Source: Spirochaetes bacterium ADurb.Bin133 | GTDB taxonomy: Bacteria; Spirochaetota; GWE2-31-10; MWDO01 | Direction of reading: 5' to 3' | Length of the DNA stretch: 64,000 nucleotides | Assembly: GCA_002070605.1 (NCBI GenBank) | Contig: MWDO01000010.1 | Span: forward strand, 1 to 64,000 | Shown: in pieces, positions 26,949-36,036 of the stretch | Position numbering within the stretch: position 1 is the stretch's first letter | Layout: every line of letters begins with the position of its first letter | Made by a program: the position numbers and the translations under genes | The notes under the pieces: model-generated | The model's input: the letters and a program-made list of their open reading frames with translations, nothing else | What the model was told of the DNA's origin: nothing | Database searches by the model: none

Positions 26949-27813
26949 TGACACATATGATGTTAAATTTATTCTTAACATCATATGGGGACGAGGGAGA
27001 CGTAGATAAAATAAGGAGAATATATGTTTACAAAAAATCTAAAGTTAATCGCTACAATCTTTGGCGCGATTGCGCCGCTTTTGAGCGCGCCCCACGAACT
27101 CAAGATACAACTAGGGCATTCGAGCGGCGTTCGTTCCGTCGCGTTCTCCCCGGACGGTAAATATGCGCTATCGGGTTCGCAGGATAAGACGCTTAAACTG
27201 TGGGACGTCGCGAGCGGAAAAGAGTTAAGAGCGCTGATCGGACATTCCGACTATGTCCTCTCCGTCGCCTTTTCTCCCGACGGTAAATATGCGCTATCGG
27301 GTTCGCGAGATAGGACGCTTAAACTTTGGGACGTCTCGAGCGGTAAAGAAGTAAGAACGATGAGCGGACATTTTAGACCGTTGCATATTATTCAAAGAAT
27401 AATAAACCGGATATATGGTAAAAAAGCGGGAATGGCGGACGGGCATTTTTACGGAGTCTCCTCCGTCGCGTTCTCTCCGGACGGAAAACATGCGCTGTCG
27501 GGGTCTTATGATGGAACAATTAAATATTGGAACGCCCTAACAGGCGAGCTTATCTACTCCGCTGTTGTTACTCGCGAAGGAGGATCTTTCGCATGGATTC
27601 CGGAGGGCTTCCTTTCAGGCAGCGAGAAATTGGCGCGCGAGATGGTTTATATATTAGACGGCATGAAAGTCGTCGATACAGACCAACTCCTTGACGCATA
27701 TTACCGCCCGGACATTGTAACGGCAAAAGCCGGGGGGAAGACATAAAAATAAAATAAGGTATCCCGTCAGTTTTTTTGGAGAATAAAAAAAATATTTAAC
27801 ATCATATGTGTCA
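26949..27813. repeat. 20-bp perfect inverted repeats enclosing the WD40 gene
   Basis: TGACACATATGATGTTAAAT at 26949-26968 is exactly complementary to 27794-27813. Both carry the CATATG family motif, but the ATGTTAAAT extension is unique to this pair. The left copy also forms a local hairpin with a 13-bp stem (26954-26966 with 26975-26987). The WD40 gene is the only gene between them. Confidence 0.75.
27024..27746 (+). CDS. WD40-repeat protein, probably shortened
   Basis: 240 residues with an N-terminal signal-like segment. Three WD40 repeats are visible, each with SVAFSPDGK(Y/H)ALSGS and DxTxKxW; the third is separated from the second by an insert of about 28 residues (beginning FRPLHIIQRI). 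The end (GSFAWIPEGFLSG, then DQLLDAYYRPDIV) resembles sequence that in longer WD40 proteins links the propeller to a caspase-like or other effector domain. Three repeats cannot close a seven-blade propeller alone, so this is probably a remnant or an oligomer-forming fragment. AAGGAG precedes the ATG. Confidence 0.75.
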   Translation: MFTKNLKLIATIFGAIAPLLSAPHELKIQLGHSSGVRSVAFSPDGKYALSGSQDKTLKLWDVASGKELRALIGHSDYVLSVAFSPDGKYALSGSRDRTLKLWDVSSGKEVRTMSGHFRPLHIIQRIINRIYGKKAGMADGHFYGVSSVAFSPDGKHALSGSYDGTIKYWNALTGELIYSAVVTREGGSFAWIPEGFLSGSEKLAREMVYILDGMKVVDTDQLLDAYYRPDIVTAKAGGKT

Positions 27814-27843
27814 ATTTCTCTTCCTCCCCAAAAAACTGACGGG
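27763..27843. mobile_element. Short terminal-inverted-repeat element
   Basis: CCCGTCAGTTTTTTTGGA (27763-27780) and CCCCAAAAAACTGACGGG (27826-27843) are the two ends, about 80 bases apart in total, with CATATGTGTCA near 27803 inside. Same organisation as the copy at 8386-8486. Confidence 0.75.
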
Positions 27844-27995
27844 ACGCAGAATTGAATCTTAATGGTATTAAAACGTCGGCTAGAGGTTTTTTTTTGAATT
27901 TTAAGCGGTTTTATTAAATAAATTCTTGATTATTTCCTAAAAAAAAATTATATTATGTTGTTTTCTTGTTAATTTTGGATTTTTTTTTGAAAAGA

Positions 27996-28739
27996 ATGAA
28001 ATTTATTGGCAAATTGACGGGACTTCTCGTCGGTTTTGCGGTTACAAACAACATTTTTGCTTCTTTCTTACTAGCCGCTATGGGGCATTTTTTATTTGAC
28101 TACGAGGACGCGCCCGAAGTTGATTCGGAGGAGCTGTTTGTCGACAACGAGATACCCTCCAAAAACCTTCTGTTCCTCAAGACTATTATCGATCTCTGTT
28201 GCGGTTTGATCAATTTGAAAGGCAACATTATTCTATCTGAAGTATCATTAATAAAAGATTTCCTCGCTAATGTGATGAAATTTGATAAAAGAGAGCTTCA
28301 ATATGTTATAACGGTCTTTAACAACTACGATAAATCGACCGCGGTCGTAAATTTAGAGAGGTCGACAAGACTGATTAATCAATTTTGTCTTTACGAGGAA
28401 AAACTAAATATCTTGCAACTTCTATTCGCTCTATCCATAGCCGACGCGTCTATTACCAAAAACGAATACGACTTTATTTTCAAAGTATCTCAGGAGATTG
28501 AGATACAGTCCGGCGATTTTAACAAACTTAAAGAGCATTTTATTCCGGAAGAGGAGGACTGTTTCAAAATACTGGGAGTTTCAAAGGACGCCGGTTACCC
28601 TGAAATAAAAAAAGCGTATAGAAAATTGGTTTCAGAACGCCATCCGGATAAAAACAAAAATTACGACAAAGAGGACTTCCAAAAAATCGTTAACGCATAC
28701 CGCTATTTAATGAAAGCAAAAAAGAAAACGTCCGATTGA
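27996..28739 (+). CDS. DjlA-like membrane J-domain co-chaperone
   Basis: About 247 residues from the ATG at 27996; an upstream TTG at 27966 is also possible and neither has a strong ribosome-binding site. An N-terminal membrane-inserting, Gly-rich section (LTGLLVGFAVTN) is followed by a TerB-like helical domain (about 60-170) and a C-terminal J domain with DCFKILGVSKDAGYPEIKKA and the essential HPD in SERHPDKN. This is the architecture of DjlA, which recruits DnaK to the membrane. It stands alone. Confidence 0.8.
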   Translation: MKFIGKLTGLLVGFAVTNNIFASFLLAAMGHFLFDYEDAPEVDSEELFVDNEIPSKNLLFLKTIIDLCCGLINLKGNIILSEVSLIKDFLANVMKFDKRELQYVITVFNNYDKSTAVVNLERSTRLINQFCLYEEKLNILQLLFALSIADASITKNEYDFIFKVSQEIEIQSGDFNKLKEHFIPEEEDCFKILGVSKDAGYPEIKKAYRKLVSERHPDKNKNYDKEDFQKIVNAYRYLMKAKKKTSD

Positions 28740-28783
28740 ATTTAAATTGAATCTAAAAATCTATTTTCTCCTTAATTAATTGT

Positions 28784-28812
28784 TTGACTTTGGGATGATA
28801 TTTTTTTAATAT
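28784..28812 (+). promoter_or_regulatory. Sigma-70-like promoter of the formate dehydrogenase operon
   Basis: TTGACT (28784-28789), 17-base spacer, TAATAT (28807-28812), 35 bases upstream of the NuoE-like gene. Confidence 0.6.
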
Positions 28813-28847
28813 CTCTCTATCTTAACAAACTGGACAAGCGGACGTTT

Positions 28848-29333
28848 ATGGAAGAGATAAAGACAAGCAATATAGTCGATAATATTTTAAAGAAATATGA
28901 AAATCCCAAGAAAAGCGATCTGAGTAAAGCGCTTTTGGACGCTCAAAACGAATTTGGATATTTAAACGAAGATATTCTAAAAAAAATCAGCGCCTACATC
29001 GGCGTATCCGCGACCGAGGCGTACGGATTTGCCTCGTTTTATTCTATGTATAATCTTGAAAAACCGGGAAAGTATATATTTAAAATTTGTAAAGGGACGG
29101 CGTGCCACATTAAAGGCGCTAAAAGGCTTATTAATGAGATAGAACAGTATCTGGGTATCAAAGAGGGGGAGACTACTCCCGACGGGCTTATTAAACTGGA
29201 GACCTCTTCGTGTCTCGGAGTCTGCGCTCTCTCTCCCGTTCTTATCATAAACGACAAAACTTATGTCAGAGTTAATTCTAAGATCGTCAAATCATTAATC
29301 GACGAAATAAGGGCGGAGAACTTCAATGGGTAA
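28848..29333 (+). CDS. NuoE-like [2Fe-2S] subunit of NAD-linked formate dehydrogenase
   Basis: 161 residues, thioredoxin-like [2Fe-2S] protein. Ligands C81 and C86 (CKGTAC) and C122 and C126 (CLGVC) have the NuoE/HoxE spacing. It belongs to the diaphorase module that passes electrons between NAD(H) and the catalytic subunit. It is the first of three overlapping or adjacent genes; the next starts eight bases before its stop. In other anaerobes the same module also serves electron-bifurcating hydrogenases, but here the third gene is a formate dehydrogenase. Confidence 0.9.
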   Translation: MEEIKTSNIVDNILKKYENPKKSDLSKALLDAQNEFGYLNEDILKKISAYIGVSATEAYGFASFYSMYNLEKPGKYIFKICKGTACHIKGAKRLINEIEQYLGIKEGETTPDGLIKLETSSCLGVCALSPVLIINDKTYVRVNSKIVKSLIDEIRAENFNG

Positions 29334-31119
29334 GAAAGAGCCGATAGTGATATGTTCAAATTCCGCTTGTCTCAGCTCCGGCGGAGTAGACGTTTTTATA
29401 GCGATGTTTAGCGAGGTTTTTAACAACCCCGATCTTAATGAAAAATACGAAGTAAAAAAAGGGGGGTGCCACGGATTCTGCGAAGTCGGACCTACCGCTA
29501 TAGTCGGTTTTGATAGGATATTCTATATAAAACTCGACGTTAACAAAGTTAAAGATATAATAAACGAACACCTGATTAATGGCTCTATTATCGAAAAATA
29601 TCTCTATTTTGACACAATAAATAAGAAAAGAGTCGTATATTACGACGATCTCTCCTTTTTTAAAAAACAAGAGCGTCTTTTACTAAAATCAAGCCCTTTC
29701 GTCAATCCCGAATCTTTAGAAGACTATCTGAACAACGGCGGATTTAAAGCGCTGGAAAAAGCTCTCGACGAATACGACCCGTTTCAATTATGCGACCTTA
29801 TCAAACAATCGGGGCTTAGAGGGAGAGGGGGGGGCGGATATCCGACCGGAGACAAATGGAGAGCTCAAGCCGAAGCGATATCGCAGCCAAAATACGTTAT
29901 ATGCAACGGCGACGAAGGGGACCCGGGGACCTTTATGAACAAATATACGCTCGAAGGGGATCCCTTTAGAGTCCTTGAAGGAATACTAATTGCCGGATAC
30001 GCGACAATGTCAAACTACGGAATTATTTTTATAAGGAAGGAGTACGATCTTGCCGCGCAACGGGTCGAAAACGCCATTAAAGAACTTTATGAGAAGAATA
30101 TTCTCGGTAATTCTGTAATGGGACGGGCTTTCGCTTTTGATATAAAGATAGAATACGCCCCCGGAGCTTACGTAAGCGGCGAGGAAACGGCTTTATTCGC
30201 CGCAATAGAGTCAAAACGAGGCAATCCGAGGGTTAAACCGCCGTTTCCTACCGAAAAGGGGCTTTTTGATTCGCCGACTCTCATAAATAACGTAGAAACG
30301 TTTGCAAATATAAGAGAAATTATCAATCTTGGAGTAGACGAGTACCGGAAAATTGGGACGGAAGAGTCGAAAGGGACTAAAATATTTTCATTATCCGGAG
30401 TAGTTAGAAACAGCGGGCTTGTCGAAGCCCCTTTTGGCATAACGTTTGATAAAATCATCAACGATATAGGCGGGGGAATGCTAAAGGTTTCAAATCTTAA
30501 AGCTATTCAGATAGGCGGGGCTTCCGGAGGGATAATTCCCGCCGCGTTTATTAACGAAGAGATATCTTACGAAAATCTTAACCGGCTTGATTCCTCTTTG
30601 GGAGCCGGCGGGGTAGTAGTTTTAGACGAATGCACATGTTCGGTTGAAATTGCGCGTTACTATGTAGAATTTGCCCAAAACGAATCGTGCGGATTTTGCG
30701 TTCCATGCCGCGAAGGAACGCAAAAATTGTTGGCGATTCTGGATAAAATTATCGACGGAGCCGGAGCGTTGGAGGATATAGAAAAAATAAGAAACATATC
30801 TGAAGTAATGTATCAAACTTCTCTCTGCGGACTTGGAAGAGAAGCGATAAATCCCGTTGTAAGTATGCTGAAATATTTTGAAGACGAATTGGTTGAGCAT
30901 ATCGTTGAAAAAAAGTGCAGAGCCGGCGTTTGTCCGAAACTTGTGCGATATACAATCGAACAGAAAAACTGTATAGGTTGCGGGGCGTGTAAACTCAACT
31001 GTCCTTCCAACGCCATAACCGGTATTCATGGACAGTATCACACCATAGATAAAGAGATGTGTATAAGATGCGGTCAGTGTTTTAAAATATGTCCAAGAGA
31101 CGCGATAATCAGGAGCTAG
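29326..31119 (+). CDS. NuoF-like flavoprotein (diaphorase) subunit
   Basis: 597 residues with three parts: an N-terminal thioredoxin-like [2Fe-2S] domain (C10, C15, C48, C52), the NuoF core with the FMN/NAD loop GRGGGGYPTGDKW (166-178), NGDEGDPG (194-201) and the [4Fe-4S] motif ESCGFCVPCREGT near 452, and a C-terminal 2x[4Fe-4S] ferredoxin (CIGCGACKLNCP; CIRCGQCFKICP). This domain order is typical of HydB/FdhB-type subunits of soluble anaerobic complexes, which exchange electrons with NAD(H) and sometimes ferredoxin. Confidence 0.92.
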   Translation: MGKKEPIVICSNSACLSSGGVDVFIAMFSEVFNNPDLNEKYEVKKGGCHGFCEVGPTAIVGFDRIFYIKLDVNKVKDIINEHLINGSIIEKYLYFDTINKKRVVYYDDLSFFKKQERLLLKSSPFVNPESLEDYLNNGGFKALEKALDEYDPFQLCDLIKQSGLRGRGGGGYPTGDKWRAQAEAISQPKYVICNGDEGDPGTFMNKYTLEGDPFRVLEGILIAGYATMSNYGIIFIRKEYDLAAQRVENAIKELYEKNILGNSVMGRAFAFDIKIEYAPGAYVSGEETALFAAIESKRGNPRVKPPFPTEKGLFDSPTLINNVETFANIREIINLGVDEYRKIGTEESKGTKIFSLSGVVRNSGLVEAPFGITFDKIINDIGGGMLKVSNLKAIQIGGASGGIIPAAFINEEISYENLNRLDSSLGAGGVVVLDECTCSVEIARYYVEFAQNESCGFCVPCREGTQKLLAILDKIIDGAGALEDIEKIRNISEVMYQTSLCGLGREAINPVVSMLKYFEDELVEHIVEKKCRAGVCPKLVRYTIEQKNCIGCGACKLNCPSNAITGIHGQYHTIDKEMCIRCGQCFKICPRDAIIRS

Positions 31120-31122
31120 ATT

Positions 31123-33822
31123 TTGAGTAACGAATTGATCGTATGCGTTATAGACGGAGTTGAAATATTTTGCGAAGAGGGATGGACGATCCTTGACGCG
31201 GCAAATTCCGTCGGAATATACATACCTACTCTATGTTATTTTAAAGATATAACTACAATCGGTTCTTGCAGAGTATGCTCCGTTGAAATCGTCGGAGATA
31301 AACTCCTTCATACGGCATGCTCGACGCCGGTTAGAAACGGCATGAACGTTTTAACAAACTCAGAGAGAGTAACAAACGCCAGAAAATTAATTATCGAAAT
31401 GATATTAAGCAGGCATTTTGGGGATTGCCTCGTTTGCGACGCGTCGGGCGAGTGTCTGCTTGAAAAATATTCTTACGATTTTGGAGTATCCGGTAATTTA
31501 TTCGTTAAGAACGAGTTTAAAGAGAATATTCATGGAATAGACGACAAGAATCCGCTTATTATACACGACCGCGGAAAATGCATACTTTGCGGAATATGCG
31601 TCAAGGTCTGCGCCGAGTGGACGCACAGAGACGCGCTCTCGTTTGTAAATAAAGGGAGTAAGATCATGGTTTCTACCCTTTACAATCAAGGGCTTGAAAA
31701 AAACAAAGAGTGCATATATTGCGGAAATTGCATTACGTCTTGTCCGGTCGGAGCTTTGGGGGAAAAAAACGCCGTCGGTCGCGGTAGAGCGCCGGAGGTA
31801 CAAAAAGTCCGAACTATCTGTCCGTATTGCGGCGTCGGTTGCGGTATTGTCGTTTATCAAAAAGCGAATAAAATAGTAAAAGTTCGGGGAGATTTAAAAT
31901 CAAACGTCTCCGGCGGACGGCTTTGCATTAAAGGTAAGTTCGGACTGGATTTTGTCAACTCTAAAGAGCGTTTGACAAAACCGCTTATCAGGGACGAAAA
32001 CGGAAATTTCAAAGAAGTTGAATTTATCGACGCTATTTTAGCGGTTAAGCATAAAATCGAGGAGATACAACGAAAAAAAGGCGGTTTTGCCGGTTTATCT
32101 TCTGCGAGATGTACAAACGAAGATAATTATGTGTTTCAAAAATTTTTCAGGACAATTATCAAATCGGATAATATCGACCACTGCGCTCGAATCTGCCACT
32201 CTCCGACGGTTTCGGGGCTGACCCAAACGCTTGGCTCAGCGGCTATGACTAATCCTATCGAAGATATCGAGCGCGTAGATTGTTTTTTTATCATTGGAAG
32301 CAACATGACTTCGTCGCACCCCGTATTGTCCTGGAAAATAATAAGTAGAGTAAAACAGGGAGCGATACTTATCCTTGTCGATCCCCGAAAGAGCCCTCTC
32401 TCCAAATACGCCACTCTGCATTTACAGTTGAACCCCGGTAGCGACGTATCGCTTCTTAACGCTATGTGCAAGATAATCTACGAGGAGCGGATGTACGACT
32501 TTGATATGCTTGAGAATAGAACCGAGAATTATAAAGATTTCTTCAAATCTCTTGAAGAGGCTGACTTAGATAAGCTTGCGGCGGACTCGGGCATCGACGA
32601 AAGCGATATACGTCTCGCCGCGCGTTTATACGCAATCAGCGGGGCTTCCAGCATTTACTACGCAATGGGGATCACCCAGCACTCTTTTGGGACTTCCAAC
32701 GTTATAAGTCTGACAAATCTTGCCATAATGTGCGGTAAAGTCGGCTTCGGTCCTATGGGGGTAAATCCGCTCAGAGGTCAAAATAACGTCCAGGGGGCGT
32801 GCGACATGGGCGCTCTTCCGGGAGTATTGCCGGGTTATAAAAATATTGAGAATCCGGCTGATAGAAAATTTTTTGAAGACCTTTGGCAGACGACGCTTCC
32901 CGAAAAAAAAGGGAAAACGTTGATTGAAATAATGAACGCTATATTAGACGGAGAAATTAATTTTCTCTACATTATGGGGGAAAATCCGGTAATATCCGAT
33001 CCTAACTCCAATAAAACTCTATCCGCTCTTGAAAAAGTTGATTTTTTAGTCGTTCAAGATATTTTTCTAACGGAAACGGCGGCTTTAGCGGATATTGTGA
33101 TTCCCGCGACCTCTTTTGCCGAAGTAGATGGGACTTTTACAAATACCGAAAGAAGAGTCCAAAAAGTAAACAAAGTTATCGAGCCGATCTCCAAAGGCTT
33201 GGTCGACGATTGGGGGATTATCAATAAGATAGCCGAGCTTTTTGGAATCGATTGGGGATACAAAGGATGGAAGGATATATTTAACGAGATAAAGAGAGCC
33301 GTCGGCGTCTATTCGCATATCGATCCTGATTTGCTTGAATCAAAACAGTATTTTTGGCCCGGCGACGAGTACGGTCAATCGGTAAAACGGCTTCATCAAA
33401 ATAAATTTTCGCGAGGTAAAGCGATTTTATCATATCAAGAACCGAATATTCCGTATAAGATTACCCCCGAATACCCTTATTTGTTGATCATAGGAAGACT
33501 TTACGAACATTATCATACCGGAACGATGACGAGAAAATCTTCCGGAATCGAGTCCTTAAAACCGTATACTCAAGTCTATATCAATCCAAAAGACTCGATG
33601 AAATTGAAATTGAAAAACGACGATTGGGTGAAAATAACTTCGGCTAACGGCGAAATAAAGGCGCGCGTCTTGATTTCTCTCGAAGTTAAACCGAGCAACT
33701 TGTTTATCTCGTTTCACTACAAAGAAGCGATCGCCAATAAATTGACCGACAGTTCCAACCTCGACGCGCTGAGTAAAATGGCGCCGTTAAAAGTTACGCC
33801 GGTTAATCTTGAAGCGCTGTAA
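31123..33822 (+). CDS. Formate dehydrogenase catalytic subunit, cysteine type
   Basis: 899 residues from a TTG start with AGGAG eight bases upstream. The N-terminal part is NuoG-like: [2Fe-2S] (C38, C49, C52, C66), an HxxxC-type [4Fe-4S] and two further [4Fe-4S] motifs (CILCGICVKVC; CIYCGNCITSC). The molybdopterin domain starts at CPYCGVGC (233-240). The active-site segment DHCARICHSPTV places C358 where FdhF has selenocysteine, followed by H359. It should oxidise formate to CO2, or reduce CO2, with Mo or W bound to two pterins. Codon 358 is TGC, so no selenocysteine is needed. Confidence 0.92.
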   Translation: MSNELIVCVIDGVEIFCEEGWTILDAANSVGIYIPTLCYFKDITTIGSCRVCSVEIVGDKLLHTACSTPVRNGMNVLTNSERVTNARKLIIEMILSRHFGDCLVCDASGECLLEKYSYDFGVSGNLFVKNEFKENIHGIDDKNPLIIHDRGKCILCGICVKVCAEWTHRDALSFVNKGSKIMVSTLYNQGLEKNKECIYCGNCITSCPVGALGEKNAVGRGRAPEVQKVRTICPYCGVGCGIVVYQKANKIVKVRGDLKSNVSGGRLCIKGKFGLDFVNSKERLTKPLIRDENGNFKEVEFIDAILAVKHKIEEIQRKKGGFAGLSSARCTNEDNYVFQKFFRTIIKSDNIDHCARICHSPTVSGLTQTLGSAAMTNPIEDIERVDCFFIIGSNMTSSHPVLSWKIISRVKQGAILILVDPRKSPLSKYATLHLQLNPGSDVSLLNAMCKIIYEERMYDFDMLENRTENYKDFFKSLEEADLDKLAADSGIDESDIRLAARLYAISGASSIYYAMGITQHSFGTSNVISLTNLAIMCGKVGFGPMGVNPLRGQNNVQGACDMGALPGVLPGYKNIENPADRKFFEDLWQTTLPEKKGKTLIEIMNAILDGEINFLYIMGENPVISDPNSNKTLSALEKVDFLVVQDIFLTETAALADIVIPATSFAEVDGTFTNTERRVQKVNKVIEPISKGLVDDWGIINKIAELFGIDWGYKGWKDIFNEIKRAVGVYSHIDPDLLESKQYFWPGDEYGQSVKRLHQNKFSRGKAILSYQEPNIPYKITPEYPYLLIIGRLYEHYHTGTMTRKSSGIESLKPYTQVYINPKDSMKLKLKNDDWVKITSANGEIKARVLISLEVKPSNLFISFHYKEAIANKLTDSSNLDALSKMAPLKVTPVNLEAL

Positions 33823-33836
33823 AAAGGAGATATTTT

Positions 33837-35057
33837 ATGTTAAATGGTAAAAATTTGGTTCTCTGCGTTACCGGCGGAATATCCGCGTATAAATCGGTCT
33901 ATTTAGCTTCTAAATTGAAGAAATTAGGGGCGAACGTTATAACCGTTATGTCTAAAAACGCCGTAAAGTTTGTATCTCCTTTGACTTTTAAAAGCGTAAC
34001 GGCTAATAAAGTTACCGTCGAGATGTTTGACGAAAGCGATTTTATACCGCACATAAAGTTGAGCGATCTCGCCGATATAGTCGTCGTAGCTCCGGCGACG
34101 GCGAATATTATAGCCAAAGCGGCTTGCGGCATCGCCGACGATATGATATCGTCTCTTTTACTTTCCGTCAAGTCTCCTATTTTGATGGTTCCCGCTATGA
34201 ATACCAATATGTATCAAAATAAAATATTTCAGGATAATTTAGATAAAATCGTCGAATTTGGCTTTCATACTATAACGCCGGCGATAGGGGAGCTCGCTTG
34301 CGGAACTTCCGGGATAGGCAGATTTCCCGAAATTGATACCGTCGTCGGTAAAATCGAAAAGATATTATATAAAAAATCCCCGCTGTTTTCCGGGAAAAAG
34401 GTCGTTATTACGCTTGGCGGAACTATCGAAGATATCGATCCCGTACGATATATTTGCAACGGATCGAGCGGCAAAATGGGTTTAGCTTTTGCCGAAGAGT
34501 TCATTTTGAGGGGAGCCGAGGTCTCTATTATCGCCGGCAACGTCGACGAGCTCGCGCTCAATAAATTCAGGCTGAAATTTCCGGATATAGACGGCGCGCG
34601 CGTTAGAAGCGCAAAGGAGTTAAAAGAGGCTCTGCTTAAAAAGGAAACTTTTTGCGACGTTATCTTTATGTGCGCCGCCGTTGCGGATTATAAACCTGCA
34701 TATAGCGAAAATAAGATAAAGAAGACGGACGAAGAGCTTAATCTAAAATTATTCAGAACCGAAGACGTCGTCGGCGGCTTAAACAAATCCCCAAACAAAC
34801 TTTATATCGCTTTCAGCGCCGAATCGGAGAATCTTATAGCGAACGCCTATCATAAATTATTAAGTAAAAAGGTCGACTTTATTATTGCGAACGAAACCGT
34901 CGGCGAAAAAAAAGCGATCGGCGGAGACAACGCCGAGGTAGTATTGCTAAACAGGTGGAACGATAATCTCTTTAAAGTCGAATACTCCGATAAAAGGTCT
35001 GTTTCGATAAAAACTTTAGATGAAATAGAAAAAATATATTTAGCTAACCGTTCATAA
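33837..35057 (+). CDS. coaBC: Bifunctional CoaBC (coenzyme A synthesis)
   Basis: 406 residues. The CoaC half (phosphopantothenoylcysteine decarboxylase) shows the flavin-binding VTGGISAYKS at 11-20, the catalytic His75 region in FIPHIKLSD, PAMNTNMY and ACGTSGIGRF. The CoaB half (phosphopantothenate-cysteine ligase) begins near 185 with VVITLGGTIEDIDPVRYI and includes CAAVADYKP. The two halves together convert phosphopantothenate to phosphopantetheine. It lies 14 bases after the formate dehydrogenase gene with its own AAGGAG site. Confidence 0.95.
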   Translation: MLNGKNLVLCVTGGISAYKSVYLASKLKKLGANVITVMSKNAVKFVSPLTFKSVTANKVTVEMFDESDFIPHIKLSDLADIVVVAPATANIIAKAACGIADDMISSLLLSVKSPILMVPAMNTNMYQNKIFQDNLDKIVEFGFHTITPAIGELACGTSGIGRFPEIDTVVGKIEKILYKKSPLFSGKKVVITLGGTIEDIDPVRYICNGSSGKMGLAFAEEFILRGAEVSIIAGNVDELALNKFRLKFPDIDGARVRSAKELKEALLKKETFCDVIFMCAAVADYKPAYSENKIKKTDEELNLKLFRTEDVVGGLNKSPNKLYIAFSAESENLIANAYHKLLSKKVDFIIANETVGEKKAIGGDNAEVVLLNRWNDNLFKVEYSDKRSVSIKTLDEIEKIYLANRS

Positions 35058-35060
35058 TTC

Positions 35061-35089
35061 TTGACAATATTTGCCGAATATGATATAAA
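35061..35089 (+). promoter_or_regulatory. Strong sigma-70 promoter of the rplU operon
   Basis: Consensus TTGACA (35061-35066), exactly 17 bases, TATAAA (35084-35089). It lies right after the coaBC stop and about 40 bases before rplU. Confidence 0.8.
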
Positions 35090-35130
35090 ATCTGGTTGAT
35101 TAATTAAAGAGTAACGCAGGAGCTACAAAA

Positions 35131-35445
35131 ATGAAAGCAATATTCGAAGATAGAGGCAATCAATATACGGCGTCGGAAGGGGACGTCATTGCTATCGATC
35201 TTATGCAGGATAAAAAAGAGAACGATAAACTAGAGTTCTCAAACGTATTACTGTTAAACGATGGGAACGACGTCAAAATCGGAACTCCTTACGTCGAGAA
35301 AGCTGTGGTAAAAGCCGTAGTAGTTGAAAATACCAGAGATAAGAAAGTTTTAGTTTTTAAATTTAAGAGTAAAAAAAACTATAGCAGAACAAAAGGTCAT
35401 AAACAACCTTATACAATGATAAAAATCGAGTCTATATCGGCTTAA
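35131..35445 (+). CDS. rplU: Ribosomal protein bL21
   Basis: 104 residues, full family length. MKAIFEDRGNQYTASEGDVI at the start and the C-terminal KFKSKKNYSRTKGHKQPYTMIKI are conserved bL21 sequence. It binds 23S rRNA in the large subunit. It is first in an operon with prp and rpmA, the usual order in Gram-positives and several other phyla, read from the promoter at 35061. Confidence 0.97.
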   Translation: MKAIFEDRGNQYTASEGDVIAIDLMQDKKENDKLEFSNVLLLNDGNDVKIGTPYVEKAVVKAVVVENTRDKKVLVFKFKSKKNYSRTKGHKQPYTMIKIESISA

Positions 35446-35446
35446 A

Positions 35447-35773
35447 GTGATCGGCGTTACGGTTGAAATAGACGATAAGGATATTGTAAGACAATATTCG
35501 GTCAAAGGGCACGGCGGTTTTGACGATGTAGGGAGGGATATAGTATGCTCCGCAGTATCGGTTTTGTCTTTGACCTCCTGTTTGTCGATACGCGACGTCG
35601 TGGGGGAGAATATAGAGATAGAGGACGACGTTGATTTTTTTTACAGAGTCGGTTATTATAAATCGGAAGACTGCGATCTTTTGAGAGGAATATCTCTATT
35701 TTTGCTTAACGGGCTGATAGAGATTAACAAAAAGTATCGCGAATATATAGATTTAAAGATTGTAAGGAGTTAA
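35447..35773 (+). CDS. prp: Ribosomal-processing cysteine protease Prp
   Basis: 108 residues from a GTG start one base after the rplU stop. The catalytic pair is visible: His in VKGHGGF (about residue 22) and Cys in [10 protein letters not shown] (about residue 34). In Firmicutes Prp removes an N-terminal extension from bL27. Here the adjacent bL27 has no such extension, so its substrate in this organism is an open question. Confidence 0.9.
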   Translation: MIGVTVEIDDKDIVRQYSVKGHGGFDDVGRDIVCSAVSVLSLTSCLSIRDVVGENIEIEDDVDFFYRVGYYKSEDCDLLRGISLFLLNGLIEINKKYREYIDLKIVRS

Positions 35774-35775
35774 AA

Positions 35776-36030
35776 ATGGCTCATCATAAGGGCGGCGGTA
35801 GTTCGCGAAACGGAAGAGATAGTCAGGCAAAAAGACTTGGCGTTAAAAGATTTGGCGGGATGGTTGTCAGCGCCGGTAGTATTTTAGTAAGACAAAGAGG
35901 CACAAGATATCACCCCGGAAAGAATGTTGGTTTAGGTAAGGATTATACTCTTTTTGCTTTGATCGACGGCGTAGTAAAATTTGAAAGAAAAGGAAAATTC
36001 AAAAAAGCTATCAGCGTATACGGTCAATAA
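35776..36030 (+). CDS. rpmA: Ribosomal protein bL27
   Basis: 84 residues beginning [16 protein letters not shown], the short form found in E. coli. The start is fixed by AAGGAG seven bases upstream, and the frame cannot be extended usefully upstream because it would run into the end of prp. bL27 contacts the peptidyl-transferase centre through its N-terminus. Confidence 0.97.
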   Translation: MAHHKGGGSSRNGRDSQAKRLGVKRFGGMVVSAGSILVRQRGTRYHPGKNVGLGKDYTLFALIDGVVKFERKGKFKKAISVYGQ

Positions 36031-36036
36031 TATTTA

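Noticed and set aside
31123-33822. Selenocysteine-containing formate dehydrogenase
   Set aside because: The codon at the active-site position is TGC and no in-frame TGA interrupts the gene.
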